A DNA stretch of 64,000 nt from Paenibacillus protaetiae. GTDB lineage: Bacteria; Bacillota; Bacilli; Paenibacillales; Paenibacillaceae. How positions within the stretch are numbered: the stretch's first letter is position 1; every line of letters starts with the position of its first letter. The stretch is taken from assembly GCF_004135365.1 (NCBI RefSeq), contig NZ_CP035492.1, positions 310,001 to 374,000 on the forward strand, in the 5' to 3' direction. This document shows positions 18,635 to 27,700 of this stretch, piece after piece. The position numbers and the translations under genes are program-made. Below the pieces are notes generated by a model. The model had not been told where the DNA came from. It ran no database searches and saw nothing but the letters and a program-made list of their open reading frames with translations.

Positions 18635-19450
18635 ATGCTGCTGCGCCTTACCGGCAGAATCATCCTGCTGCTGTTTACAATCGCGATCATTGCGCCGCTT
18701 TTGCTCGTCGTGTTCACGTCGTTCAAGACAACGCCGCAGTTTTTTGCGGATCCGATCGGCTTGCCGCCTTCATTGTCATTTCACAATTATGCTTCCATCT
18801 TCGAAGGGCAGCCGATGCTGCGTTACTTCGGCAACAGCATCTACGTTACCGCCGGTACCGTTCTGCTTGAGCTGCTGTTTGCGGGCATGATCGCCTTCGC
18901 CATCATCCGTTCGGGAAAAAAAACGGGCGCGTGGATGCAAGCATTGTTTGCGGCCGGCTTGATGGTGCCGGCGCAGGTGAATATGATTCCGATCTATAAG
19001 TTTATAAAAGAGCTGGGATGGACGAACAGCCTGACCGGACTTATGGCGGTTTCCATCTCGACGCTGCTGCCTTTGTCGGTATTTATGCTCGCTAATTTCA
19101 TGCGGACGCTGCCGAAGGAAATTTTAGAGGCTGGTTCCATTGACGGGGCTGGCGAATGGCGCCTCATGACGCGTATCGCGTTTCCGCTATGCGCTCCGTA
19201 TTTAGCGGCGACCTCGGCGTTTCTGTTCGTGATCGTTTGGAACGATCTGCTGTTCCCGATGCTGCTGGTGTCCGGCAAACAGCATTTGACGCTGCCGCTT
19301 GCTTTGCTGCAGTTCCGGGGGGAATATACAACGGATTACCCGATGTTGCTGACCGGTGTCGCAGTCGTATCGCTTCCTTTAATAGTAGTCTTCGTATTCC
19401 TGCAGCGGTATTTTATTTCCGGGGCAATGGCCGGTTCGCTAAAAGGATAA
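18635..19450 (+). CDS. CUT1-type ABC transporter permease
   Basis: 271-residue MalG/UgpE-type partner permease with six hydrophobic segments. The EAA loop is EAGSIDGAGEWRLMTRIAFP (near residue 167). AAAGGAG precedes the ATG. It is the last gene of the monooxygenase-binding protein-permease-permease operon and is closed by a long stem terminator. Confidence 0.9.
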   Translation: MLLRLTGRIILLLFTIAIIAPLLLVVFTSFKTTPQFFADPIGLPPSLSFHNYASIFEGQPMLRYFGNSIYVTAGTVLLELLFAGMIAFAIIRSGKKTGAWMQALFAAGLMVPAQVNMIPIYKFIKELGWTNSLTGLMAVSISTLLPLSVFMLANFMRTLPKEILEAGSIDGAGEWRLMTRIAFPLCAPYLAATSAFLFVIVWNDLLFPMLLVSGKQHLTLPLALLQFRGEYTTDYPMLLTGVAVVSLPLIVVFVFLQRYFISGAMAGSLKG

Positions 19451-19457
19451 CAAGAGT

Positions 19458-19531
19458 AAAAACACCCCTAAAACAGGCTTGTGGTTCACACATTCGTGCG
19501 TCCATACTAAGCCCGTGTTAGGGGTGTTTTT
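19458..19531. terminator. Strong bidirectional terminator
   Basis: A 23-base arm (19458-19480), starting AAAAACACCCCTAA, pairs with 19509-19531, ending TTAGGGGTGTTTTT, with two mismatches. A-run and T-run on opposite sides make it usable from both strands. It sits between the importer operon and the convergent gene at 19557. Confidence 0.9.
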
Positions 19532-19556
19532 GAACTGGCTGCGGCTTGCTGTGTCT

Positions 19557-20291
19557 CTAGCCTTGCGGCAATTTCTCGTAAATTCGCGCCGTAACTTCGG
19601 CATCATGTTGTTCTGCAATCTGAAGCACAAGCTTGTGGATCGTCTCTACATCGGGCAGGCTGTAACGCGGGTGTAAAGTTAATACGTTATTGGTGGCGCA
19701 GCGGGATAGTTCCTGTTTCGTATCAAACGAAGAACGGAAATAATAAATTTCCGCTTCTTCTCCGCCGAACTCGCGCAGCGGCTGCAGCTGTCCCAGCAGA
19801 TGAAGCTGTTCTTTGGCGTGCTGCTTATGTGCCGGATTCGTGAAACGCATCGTCACCTTCATCACTTTGCCGCTGTTCAAATCGCTTGATTCCTCGCCCT
19901 CCGGCGCAAACCTGGCGATGAAGTTGAAGTGATGGGCAGGTGAAGCGGCTGCATCTGTAATGGAGTTAAGCCTTCCGAAGTTTGCTCTGACACCTAACAG
20001 CTGTACGATTTCAGCAGCGTAATCCGGTGCGGCTTCATTCGTACTCCAGTCCGCCAGCTCGATCCACACCTGCCGCTCCAAGTCAGCGGATAGAAGAATA
20101 AGCCGATAATCCGACCGTTTGTCTCGCGGCTTTCCGTCATCCCCGATATACAAGCCGGGTACGTTCGCGTACGGCTGCGGGACATCCCCGGCAAATAAAG
20201 AGAAGCCTCTGATGTTGCCGATATCCTCTAAATGCCGAATTGCTTGCGCAGCACATTCAGGAGAAGTTCCGTCGATTCGTAATATGGACAT
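19557..20291 (-). CDS. Conserved-looking protein of unknown function
   Basis: 244-residue soluble protein without signal peptide or membrane segment. I do not recognise the family. It looks like an alpha/beta protein with two similar-sized halves (about residues 1-125 and 126-244). A purine-rich ribosome binding site (GGAGGGGATC) lies just upstream of the ATG, which supports a real gene. It is monocistronic and converges on the importer operon. Codon use resembles the surrounding backbone genes. Confidence 0.65.
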   Translation of the reverse strand: MSILRIDGTSPECAAQAIRHLEDIGNIRGFSLFAGDVPQPYANVPGLYIGDDGKPRDKRSDYRLILLSADLERQVWIELADWSTNEAAPDYAAEIVQLLGVRANFGRLNSITDAAASPAHHFNFIARFAPEGEESSDLNSGKVMKVTMRFTNPAHKQHAKEQLHLLGQLQPLREFGGEEAEIYYFRSSFDTKQELSRCATNNVLTLHPRYSLPDVETIHKLVLQIAEQHDAEVTARIYEKLPQG

Positions 20292-20492
20292 GCCTGATCC
20301 CCTCCATTCTCACCTTGTTGTAAAACGATATGCCGCTAGCTCCGGCGGCATAACTTATAGTTGCTTATGAAACGACAAAAAACATGGTCCATCCTCCCAA
20401 TTCGTTGATTGGAAGGCGTGTGCGGAGTTAACCCGTTTGCCCCTCCAGGGGCAAAATAAAATGGCGTACAGGCACGAGTAGGCAGCCGCCCA

Positions 20493-20500
20493 CATACAAT
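20493..20500 (+). promoter_or_regulatory. Possible mother-cell sigma -10 element (SigE/SigK type)
   Basis: CATACAAT matches the known SigE -10 consensus CATACAHT and lies 70 bases before the sigK start. The -35 side is not convincing (GCACGAG near 20472), so only half the promoter is supported. Expression of sigK from a mother-cell promoter fits its role. Confidence 0.35.
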
Positions 20501-20569
20501 GTAGAACCATACATCACGGTGGGCGGGGCGGAGGAGCTGCCCGGCAATTCGACATGGGGGTGCCTGTAC

Positions 20570-21268
20570 ATGGGATTATTCGCAGCTATTGCGCTTTTCA
20601 TTAAACAGCTGTCGCTGCTTGTTTCGTACGTTAAAAACAATGCATTTCCTCAACCGCTGCATGAGGATGAAGAACTGAAGCATTTGCAGCTTATGGCACA
20701 AGGGGATCAGCATTCCCGTAACCTGCTGATTGAACATAATTTGCGTTTGGTAGCACATATCGTCAAGAAATTCGACAATACGGGCGAGGATCTTGAGGAT
20801 CTTATTAGTATTGGTACGATTGGCCTGATCAAGGCGATCGAAAGTTTTCAGACCGGAAAAGGGACGAAGCTCGCGACATTTGCTGCCCGTTGTATCGAGA
20901 ACGAAATACTTATGCATTTGCGTTCATTAAAGAAGACACGCAAGGATGTCTCCTTGCACGACCCGATCGGAACGGATAAGGAAGGCAATGAAATTACGCT
21001 GATAGACATCCTCGGCACAGAAGCCGATGATGTCGAAGACAAGGTGCAGCTCAAGATCGAGAAAAGCAAAATATACCGCAATCTCGACATCCTCGACGAC
21101 CGCGAGCAGGAAGTCATCCGCGGCCGGTTCGGCCTCGACCAGGGCGGCGAAGAGCGGACGCAGCGCGAAATCGCGAAGGAGCTGGGTATCAGCCGCAGCT
21201 ATGTGTCGCGGATTGAGAAGCGGGCGCTGATGAAGCTGTATCATGAGTTTTATAAGGCGAAGAAGTGA
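20570..21268 (+). CDS. sigK: Sporulation sigma factor SigK, uninterrupted
   Basis: 232-residue late mother-cell RNA polymerase sigma factor. The N-terminal hydrophobic pro-sequence ([20 protein letters not shown]) is the membrane-tethering segment that SpoIVFB removes in Bacillus. Region 2 follows ([54 protein letters not shown]) and then region 4 ([20 protein letters not shown]). Sequence agreement with Bacillus SigK is very high through these regions. ATG at 20570 gives the family N-terminus, with a G-rich site eight bases upstream; an earlier GTG at 20519 would add unrelated residues. The gene is intact, with no skin-type insertion. Confidence 0.95.
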   Translation: MGLFAAIALFIKQLSLLVSYVKNNAFPQPLHEDEELKHLQLMAQGDQHSRNLLIEHNLRLVAHIVKKFDNTGEDLEDLISIGTIGLIKAIESFQTGKGTKLATFAARCIENEILMHLRSLKKTRKDVSLHDPIGTDKEGNEITLIDILGTEADDVEDKVQLKIEKSKIYRNLDILDDREQEVIRGRFGLDQGGEERTQREIAKELGISRSYVSRIEKRALMKLYHEFYKAKK

Positions 21269-21366
21269 GCGGGGAATTGGGAATTGACTTAAACATCAAA
21301 CGGCAAAATAAGAATAGAAACAAACCCATCCGTAAAATGAAGTAACCCCCTTATAGGATATTGGAA

Positions 21367-22346
21367 AAACACCTTAGAGTATATTGGACTGACCCCTCCA
21401 TTAATGAAACAGGGATCAAAATACTTTGATTTATCAAGCAGCCAGTTGCCGATATTCAATCGGTGACTGGTTGTTTAGTTTCGCTTGAATACGAATTGCG
21501 TTATAGTAACGGATGTTCGTTTGCACCGTTTGTACGACGATTGCCGTTATCGTGCAAGTGAGTTTTTCGAGGTATCCTGTTTATCTCATGTACTATAGGC
21601 GATAACTTCACCATTCTACAGATCCCATATACTCGACAAATACATTAGACAGTTCCCAAATGGCAAATAGGTTATGACGGTGACCAGCTTTTGCGCTCTG
21701 CCACATAGGAGGGCTGTCCGGTTTGCTTGCGTTTCTTCCTCTTAACCCGGCACCGCCATCCGTGCTGTTGCATGATCCGTTGTGTGGTTAACGTTCTTTT
21801 GGAGGCGCAGCTGCGCTGTGATCTTCCGGTATCCGTAACGGAAATGATGCTTCTGGAACAGCTGTTGAATGCGTGTAATGAGGCCGTCCGGCTTTGTAGA
21901 CAAGTCGCACTTCTTCCAGCGGTAATACATACGTAGAACGCGGAAGTCCGACCCCGTCACAAGCTTGCTGAACGGTAACGATGTCTCGAATGCTTTCCAT
22001 CCATGGAATTACGACTTCAAGCGACAGCTCCTTTCCAACGCCTTGGACTCTTTTAACACTTCTGATGTGACGCCTCAGGATACGGTTCTCTGCACGTAGT
22101 TTCTCCATCTCTGTGCCAAATTCCGCACCTTTACTATAGCTGTGTTGCTTTCAAAGCGATGTTGTTCTCCATTTCGGTACCAGCGGAACCACGTTTTCAA
22201 TTGCGTCTTGTTTCGAATACCCAACTCATCCATAACTTCACGTACAGCCAACCTCATTTCAGTTGCTTTCATCTTCGTTTCTACGGGGTAACTGAATCTT
22301 GTTGCCACTGCAAAAACACCTTACATTTTTTTGATGCAAGGTGTTT
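21367..22346 (-). mobile_element. Decayed IS3-family element
   Basis: The ends carry short inverted sequences AAACACCTT (21367-21375) and AAGGTGTTT (22338-22346). Between them lies a decayed two-frame IS3-type transposase on the minus strand. The element is about 1 kb, shorter than an intact IS3 member, and its reading frame is broken several times. It forms the left border of the accessory island. Confidence 0.65.
21434..22308 (-). pseudogene. IS3-family transposase remnant (orfA and orfB)
   Basis: The orfA part (22308 to about 22075) reads MKATEMRLAVREVMDELGI and KTQLKTWFRWYRNGEQHRFE, an HTH_21-like start. The orfB part continues with ENRILRRHIRSVKRVQGVG and, in another frame, LFQKHHFRYGYRKITAQLRL (about 21850). 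It ends with NAIRIQAKLNNQSPIEYRQL and a stop at 21434-21436, the typical IS3 OrfB C-terminus. The region between (about 21740-21560) has no single open frame and the DDE residues cannot be traced. It is therefore non-functional. Confidence 0.75.
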
Positions 22347-22637
22347 TGATTTGTCTCACGCTTTGGGGAAGTCCCTTTTACGGAGGGGCTTGTTTTTGTA
22401 GGTATAATCTCAACCAAACAGCTCTTTCTAGGTATTCTTCTGCTCATATCAAAACTACTTTGTCTATATCATTTGTACAGAAACTATTTGCGTTATATAT
22501 CAATGGGGAAGATGTTTATTATTACGGTCATATCAATTATTTTTACAAAAAATTAAATTTCAAATATATAATTAAATGATATTATATAATTGTAAATATA
22601 TGTTTTTTATGTAAATATTAAAAAGGGGGATTGAAAA
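22347..22637. other. AT-rich leader region without a recognisable gene
   Basis: 291 bases between the IS remnant and the secreted companion protein. Composition changes sharply to AT-rich here and stays so to about 30.7 kb. Many TATAAT-like strings occur from 22550, so a single promoter cannot be assigned. AAAGGGGG at 22622-22629 is the ribosome binding site of the next gene. Confidence 0.5.
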
Positions 22638-24716
22638 TTGAAAGGAAAATCACTGCCAATAATTCTTTTTCTTGCAATATGCGCATGGATAATGCAAAGC
22701 GCTTTATTTCAGCAAGACATTGCTTTCGGACGTTCTGAAATAAGTGAATCTAGTGAGGTTGCTAATAGTACGGTTTCAGAAAGTAGTTTAGGAGTTGAGC
22801 AGAGTGAAGAAGATAAAACAGAAAATGTTACTAATGCAACTTATAACCAGATGGGAAATGACCAAGAATTATTACAGTTGGGAAATAAGCTTAAATCACT
22901 TAGTACTATAGCATACCAAGAAAATAATTATGAATTAGCTAAGGAAATAATGGACGAATATTATTCATTGTTATTAAAAAGTGCACAGTTTGATAATGAC
23001 AATAATAGTAATTCTATAGATTTTACAGAATTGACGAATGAATATTTATCAGAAATACAAAATTATAGTAGGTTGGATTCAAATAGTTCCTATAGTGATT
23101 ACACTGAAATTGCTAGAAGTTCCTCAATAATTGCTACCTCTACTTTCGAAAATCAGGAAGTTTTGTTAGATAAACCTTTCGATGTTGCTGTAGGTGGCAG
23201 CAACTATTATACCTTTATCCCACTTGAGAGTGGAAACTACCAACTGAAAACTGATAATGACGCTGACGAGAGTGTGGCGATTTATGCAGATAATTTAATG
23301 ACTGGAAGATTGATATCGAATGACTATTATGATTCTATAATCCAATTTTATTCCTTATCTGGAAATACATATATTATTGAGATTGATAATTGGGACGAAA
23401 TTAATAGAGCGATTCTTAATAAGACTGATACCTTACAAATAAAAAACATTGTTGATATTTCATTGACTGATGATTCTTATCAAGAGTTAGACTACATCCC
23501 TAAACAATCAGGAGAGTACAAAGTTATTACTGGAGCTTACGGAGGCTTCGGTTATACTTCTCCAACAGATGTCTCAATTTATGATGTAAAAGACAAATAT
23601 AAACTTATAGCCAATGGTTCTTCTGCTACTATTAGATTATTAGCTGGTCAAGAGGTCATTATTGCCATAGAAGATGAAGATGGCGCTCCGCTGCACACAC
23701 GAGTACATATTACATCTGCGAATAACTCTGATCTTTTAGAGGAAGTGCCAGTCGATTTATCAGTAGAAAGTGGCGGATACATAACACTTGAATTGAATCC
23801 ATTAACTACTGGGAATTACACATTGTTTACTGATTATTTCGAAGGACAAAATACTGGATTTGAACCAGATACTGTTATAACACTCTATGATGAACAATAT
23901 AAATTATTAAGTTATAACGACGATAAAGATCGAAATTCTTTGCTGTCATCGTTAAGTAATGAAATTAAGTCTAGAACAACTTATTACGTTAGAGTTGAAG
24001 GCTTTATGGAAAGGCAGATTAAGACAAGATTAACTGCCGTTTACACACCTCCTGATGTGACGCCGCCAACATCACCAGTAATTTATGCATCTGGTAAAAC
24101 TACTAATTATACAAATGGACAGTGGACTAATGATAAAGTGACAATTCATATCGGAGACCCCGCTTCACCAGATACTAATATCATTCAAATTAAGATTGGT
24201 GAAACTTCAAATTGGGTTGATACTGATCCGTATACTTATTATGACATCAATACAGAGGGGATAACTAAAATTTATGCGAGAGTTATAGATACGAGTGGAA
24301 ATATGAGTAATCCAGCCGAACTTGAAGTCAAAATAGATAGAACAGGACCATCATCACCATCTTTTAGTGTTTATAAGAGTATTAACGGTAACATCCAATT
24401 TAGTATTAATAATGGGGTTGATTTGGGCAGCGGTATATTTAAAAGCCAATATAAAGTTGGTGAATCGGGAGAATGGACAGACTATTTAGGTGGTATTGTT
24501 GATTTAGTAGATGAAAAGCAGAAAATTTACATTAGAAGTGTTGACAATATTGGGAACATCGGTTCAGAAAACTATTATAAGGAACCCATTAATTTAGAAT
24601 ATAGCTATACACCTGATAATAAACTACAGTATATTTCAAACTCAGAAACTGGTGAAGTTATTTATGAGTTTATTTATGATAATAACGGCAATTTAGTAAG
24701 AATAATTAAAGAGTAA
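22638..24716 (+). CDS. Secreted companion protein of the Rhs locus
   Basis: 692-residue exported protein, TTG start eight bases after AAAGGGGG. It has an N-terminal signal peptide (ILFLAICAWIMQSALF), a Ser/Glu/Asn-rich stretch (residues 30-165), then repeated beta-rich modules that look like pre-peptidase C-terminal domains (residues about 175-480, for example GSNYYTFIPLESGNYQLKTD and SGGYITLELNPLTTGNYTLF). An Ig/OmpL47-like region follows (about 485-645, TDTSGNMSNP-type turns). The end is unusual: YTPDNKLQYISNSETGEVIY and YDNNGNLVRI form a single Rhs/YD-type repeat. It lies 48 bases upstream of the Rhs toxin gene, with the same AT-rich composition. The function is unknown; a surface partner or carrier of the toxin is inference. 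Confidence 0.7.
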   Translation: MKGKSLPIILFLAICAWIMQSALFQQDIAFGRSEISESSEVANSTVSESSLGVEQSEEDKTENVTNATYNQMGNDQELLQLGNKLKSLSTIAYQENNYELAKEIMDEYYSLLLKSAQFDNDNNSNSIDFTELTNEYLSEIQNYSRLDSNSSYSDYTEIARSSSIIATSTFENQEVLLDKPFDVAVGGSNYYTFIPLESGNYQLKTDNDADESVAIYADNLMTGRLISNDYYDSIIQFYSLSGNTYIIEIDNWDEINRAILNKTDTLQIKNIVDISLTDDSYQELDYIPKQSGEYKVITGAYGGFGYTSPTDVSIYDVKDKYKLIANGSSATIRLLAGQEVIIAIEDEDGAPLHTRVHITSANNSDLLEEVPVDLSVESGGYITLELNPLTTGNYTLFTDYFEGQNTGFEPDTVITLYDEQYKLLSYNDDKDRNSLLSSLSNEIKSRTTYYVRVEGFMERQIKTRLTAVYTPPDVTPPTSPVIYASGKTTNYTNGQWTNDKVTIHIGDPASPDTNIIQIKIGETSNWVDTDPYTYYDINTEGITKIYARVIDTSGNMSNPAELEVKIDRTGPSSPSFSVYKSINGNIQFSINNGVDLGSGIFKSQYKVGESGEWTDYLGGIVDLVDEKQKIYIRSVDNIGNIGSENYYKEPINLEYSYTPDNKLQYISNSETGEVIYEFIYDNNGNLVRIIKE

Positions 24717-24764
24717 TGCATTTTAATTTCGTAGTTTATCTTTTGAATAGGAGAGGATATAGCA

Positions 24765-27700
24765 TTGCGTATTTCAAAAATAATAAATCAAATCATAATA
24801 GTTGCTCTACTAACTACTATATTAACCGGCTATGACTACAACTATGCTTCAGCAGAAGGATCTATTCATGATGCAACTACTGATGAATCTACAATCATTA
24901 CAGAAGAACAAAATAACGAAAAAGCGGATGTTGAATCTACAAATACTCAATACTGGGAAATATTCACAAATGAGCAAGTCGAAATTATAAGAAATCAGTT
25001 TTCGACTGAAATGAAACAGATTGCAACTTACTACTATCCAATCTTGACACGTCTTTTAACCACGAAGCAATCGATTGAAATGTTGGAATGGTCGACAAAA
25101 GACGTGATGGCACGTGTAGAAAAGTTAGATTCTGCTCAATATCAATTACTCGAAGAAACTACTCCTGCTGTCGTTCATGACTACGAGTCGACTCGTGATC
25201 CTGAATCATTTACAAGCACTGTTGCTGAAATGATTGAGGGCAATCATTCATTATCTCCTTCCAATGAAGTAGAAGCCAATACTTTTTCTGCATCCGCACT
25301 AGTAGCAACAGCATCCACAGTCAATGATAATGACTTTGTTTTTACAGAAAAAAATGCAGAAACCAATTACAAAACGAATACCAACGATGTCGTTGATCCG
25401 GTATTAAAGACGAGTACGCAGCGTGATGTGGATATATACTTACAAGGACGAAACGGATTAGATGTTTCAATTGAGAGGAGTTATAACTCGCTATATTCTA
25501 AAATCCTTGTACCTGGAGCAAGGCTTGGTACAAAAAGTACTGCTTGCAGCAATGATCGTGCAGCAAGTCAATATGGATATTTTAGCAGTGATGTAGGCTT
25601 TGACTGTGTTGGTAACGTTTCCTCTCAAGAAGTAATTAGTGATAATCTCAATTTCATAGCAACGGGCTGGCAATTGAACATTCCTACACTTGAGATCGGA
25701 AAAGTAAACGGAATAGGCGTTGAAGCTACCATTAATAAAGTTGTCTATAACCGTACTGGAGGCGAGGGGCAGGACAGTTTCACTTTCACATTGGATGATG
25801 GATCATCGTATCAGTTCCGTGGGTCGGCTACAAAGCCCTACGGTTATCCTTATGCAAATGTCAAATATCATACAGAGGGTTCAGGTTCTTCGCTGATATA
25901 CTATCTTGTTATTGATGATTTCATAACCTACAAGTTTAATAAGGACGGAATGATACTGTCTAAACAAAATGCATACGGTGATACTTTAACGTATTCTGTT
26001 TCCAATACTCAAATCAAAATTACAGATACCGTAGGACGCATCATTACGATATTGAAAGAAAATAATCGTATAACCCGTGTAAAAGTTACAGATGCACAAA
26101 ACCATTTGCTTCAAGATATCGGCTACAACGTTACGAGTACAACAGAACAAAAATTAATATTTCGAAATTACAAAACAAGTACCAATGAAATCATTGCAGA
26201 TAAGGCGTGGGCTACTTATTATGTGCTGAATACTGTAGTGGACAATAAAAATAATAAACAGTTAAAAAAATACACGTATTACGACATCACGTCTAAAACA
26301 AAAGCAAGTTACAATTTTGAAGATGATTATATGTATGATCTGGATGATAAACGAAAGCCAATATTAAATGCAGCTGGCGGCAAAAATATGGAGTCTCAGT
26401 GGATGTTAGATCAAGACTTCGATACCTATGCCGAAATTAGCTATCTTCTGCTAAAAGAAGTAACGAATGATACAGGCGTATCTATTTATTATGCTTACGA
26501 TTCTTACGATGATTCCTGGGCAACTAATAATGACCTGAATATTCGTGAATTTGTTAGAGGAACGACCAACCTTTACTTGGACAGCTACATATTGACCTAT
26601 GTTGGATATCATGAAGTATCAACCGTTCAATTCAAATATACAGCGGCTAATGGTGAAGAAAAGCTACTTACACACTATTATAACGGTTATGGTGCGGGAC
26701 CTAATAAGGAAGCGTGGCCTCGTTCAAAAACAACTAGTAGTAATGAAATAATCAAGTTTCGATTAGCCGATAGCAAGCGTAAAGGAGATAGGATTAAGAC
26801 TGAGCTTGCAATAGATTATCCCGACGCGAGTCCAGATGGAGGTTATGTCGGACAGTACCAATCAACTTATTACAACGTTAATAACTACGGTAAATATCTG
26901 ATTACACTGGAAGAAAACTATAGCATGGATAATAATGAAGGCTCTAACTTTCAAGAAGGGACTAATAATTATATCTATGCTCCATGGCAAACAACCAGTT
27001 ATTACTATACAGGGGATCAGACAAAACCAACCTATGTGTTTACAGCAGATGACCATGCGAATGGAGATAATTCAAAGCCGGATGCTGTGCGTCAATTCAT
27101 TGAGGATACAACTTCATCTCCAGTGCCCGAAAACCTATCCCATTACGTTACGCTGACGGAATACACGTATGACAGTTATGGTACTGTAAGCAAGGTTCAA
27201 GATACATTAGGAAATACGACTGAGACGATCTATGCCGGGCCATATCATCAGGCTAGTTACAGCAAACAAACTACCACAGATGGAGTGACGAGCGAAACAA
27301 CAAATGAATTCAATACGGATAACACTTTGAACCAGCAAACGACTACACATACGTACCGTGATCCAGAAAGTAATGCGATAAAAACGGATACTGTCGTCAA
27401 TCAATATCTGGCATACAACAGTTATAGGCAGCCGGTCCAAGTAAAGCAGTCCAGCAGTGGGGATCAATATTTAACTAATTCGTCGGATCTCATTACGAAT
27501 TATGTGTATGACCCTAAGGGTCAGCACATCACACAGGAAACGACAAAAACGAAGTTGGGGTTAGGGCAAGGTGCAACCGATTTACCGCTTAACTATGCAT
27601 ATGACGCTTACGATCGATTGATTGAGCAAACCTATCCGGACGGTAATAAAGTAGATTACACATACGATTTTAAGAACAGGATGCTTACTGAAACCTACAC

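Noticed and set aside
20440-20462. Hairpin TTTGCCCC/GGGGCAAA followed by a few T/A bases upstream of sigK
   Set aside because: There is no plus-strand gene before it to terminate and the T-run is interrupted. It may be a chance stem.
20428-20640. 70-residue minus-strand frame upstream of sigK
   Set aside because: It overlaps the sigK pro-sequence and probable promoter, and no ribosome binding site or homology is seen.
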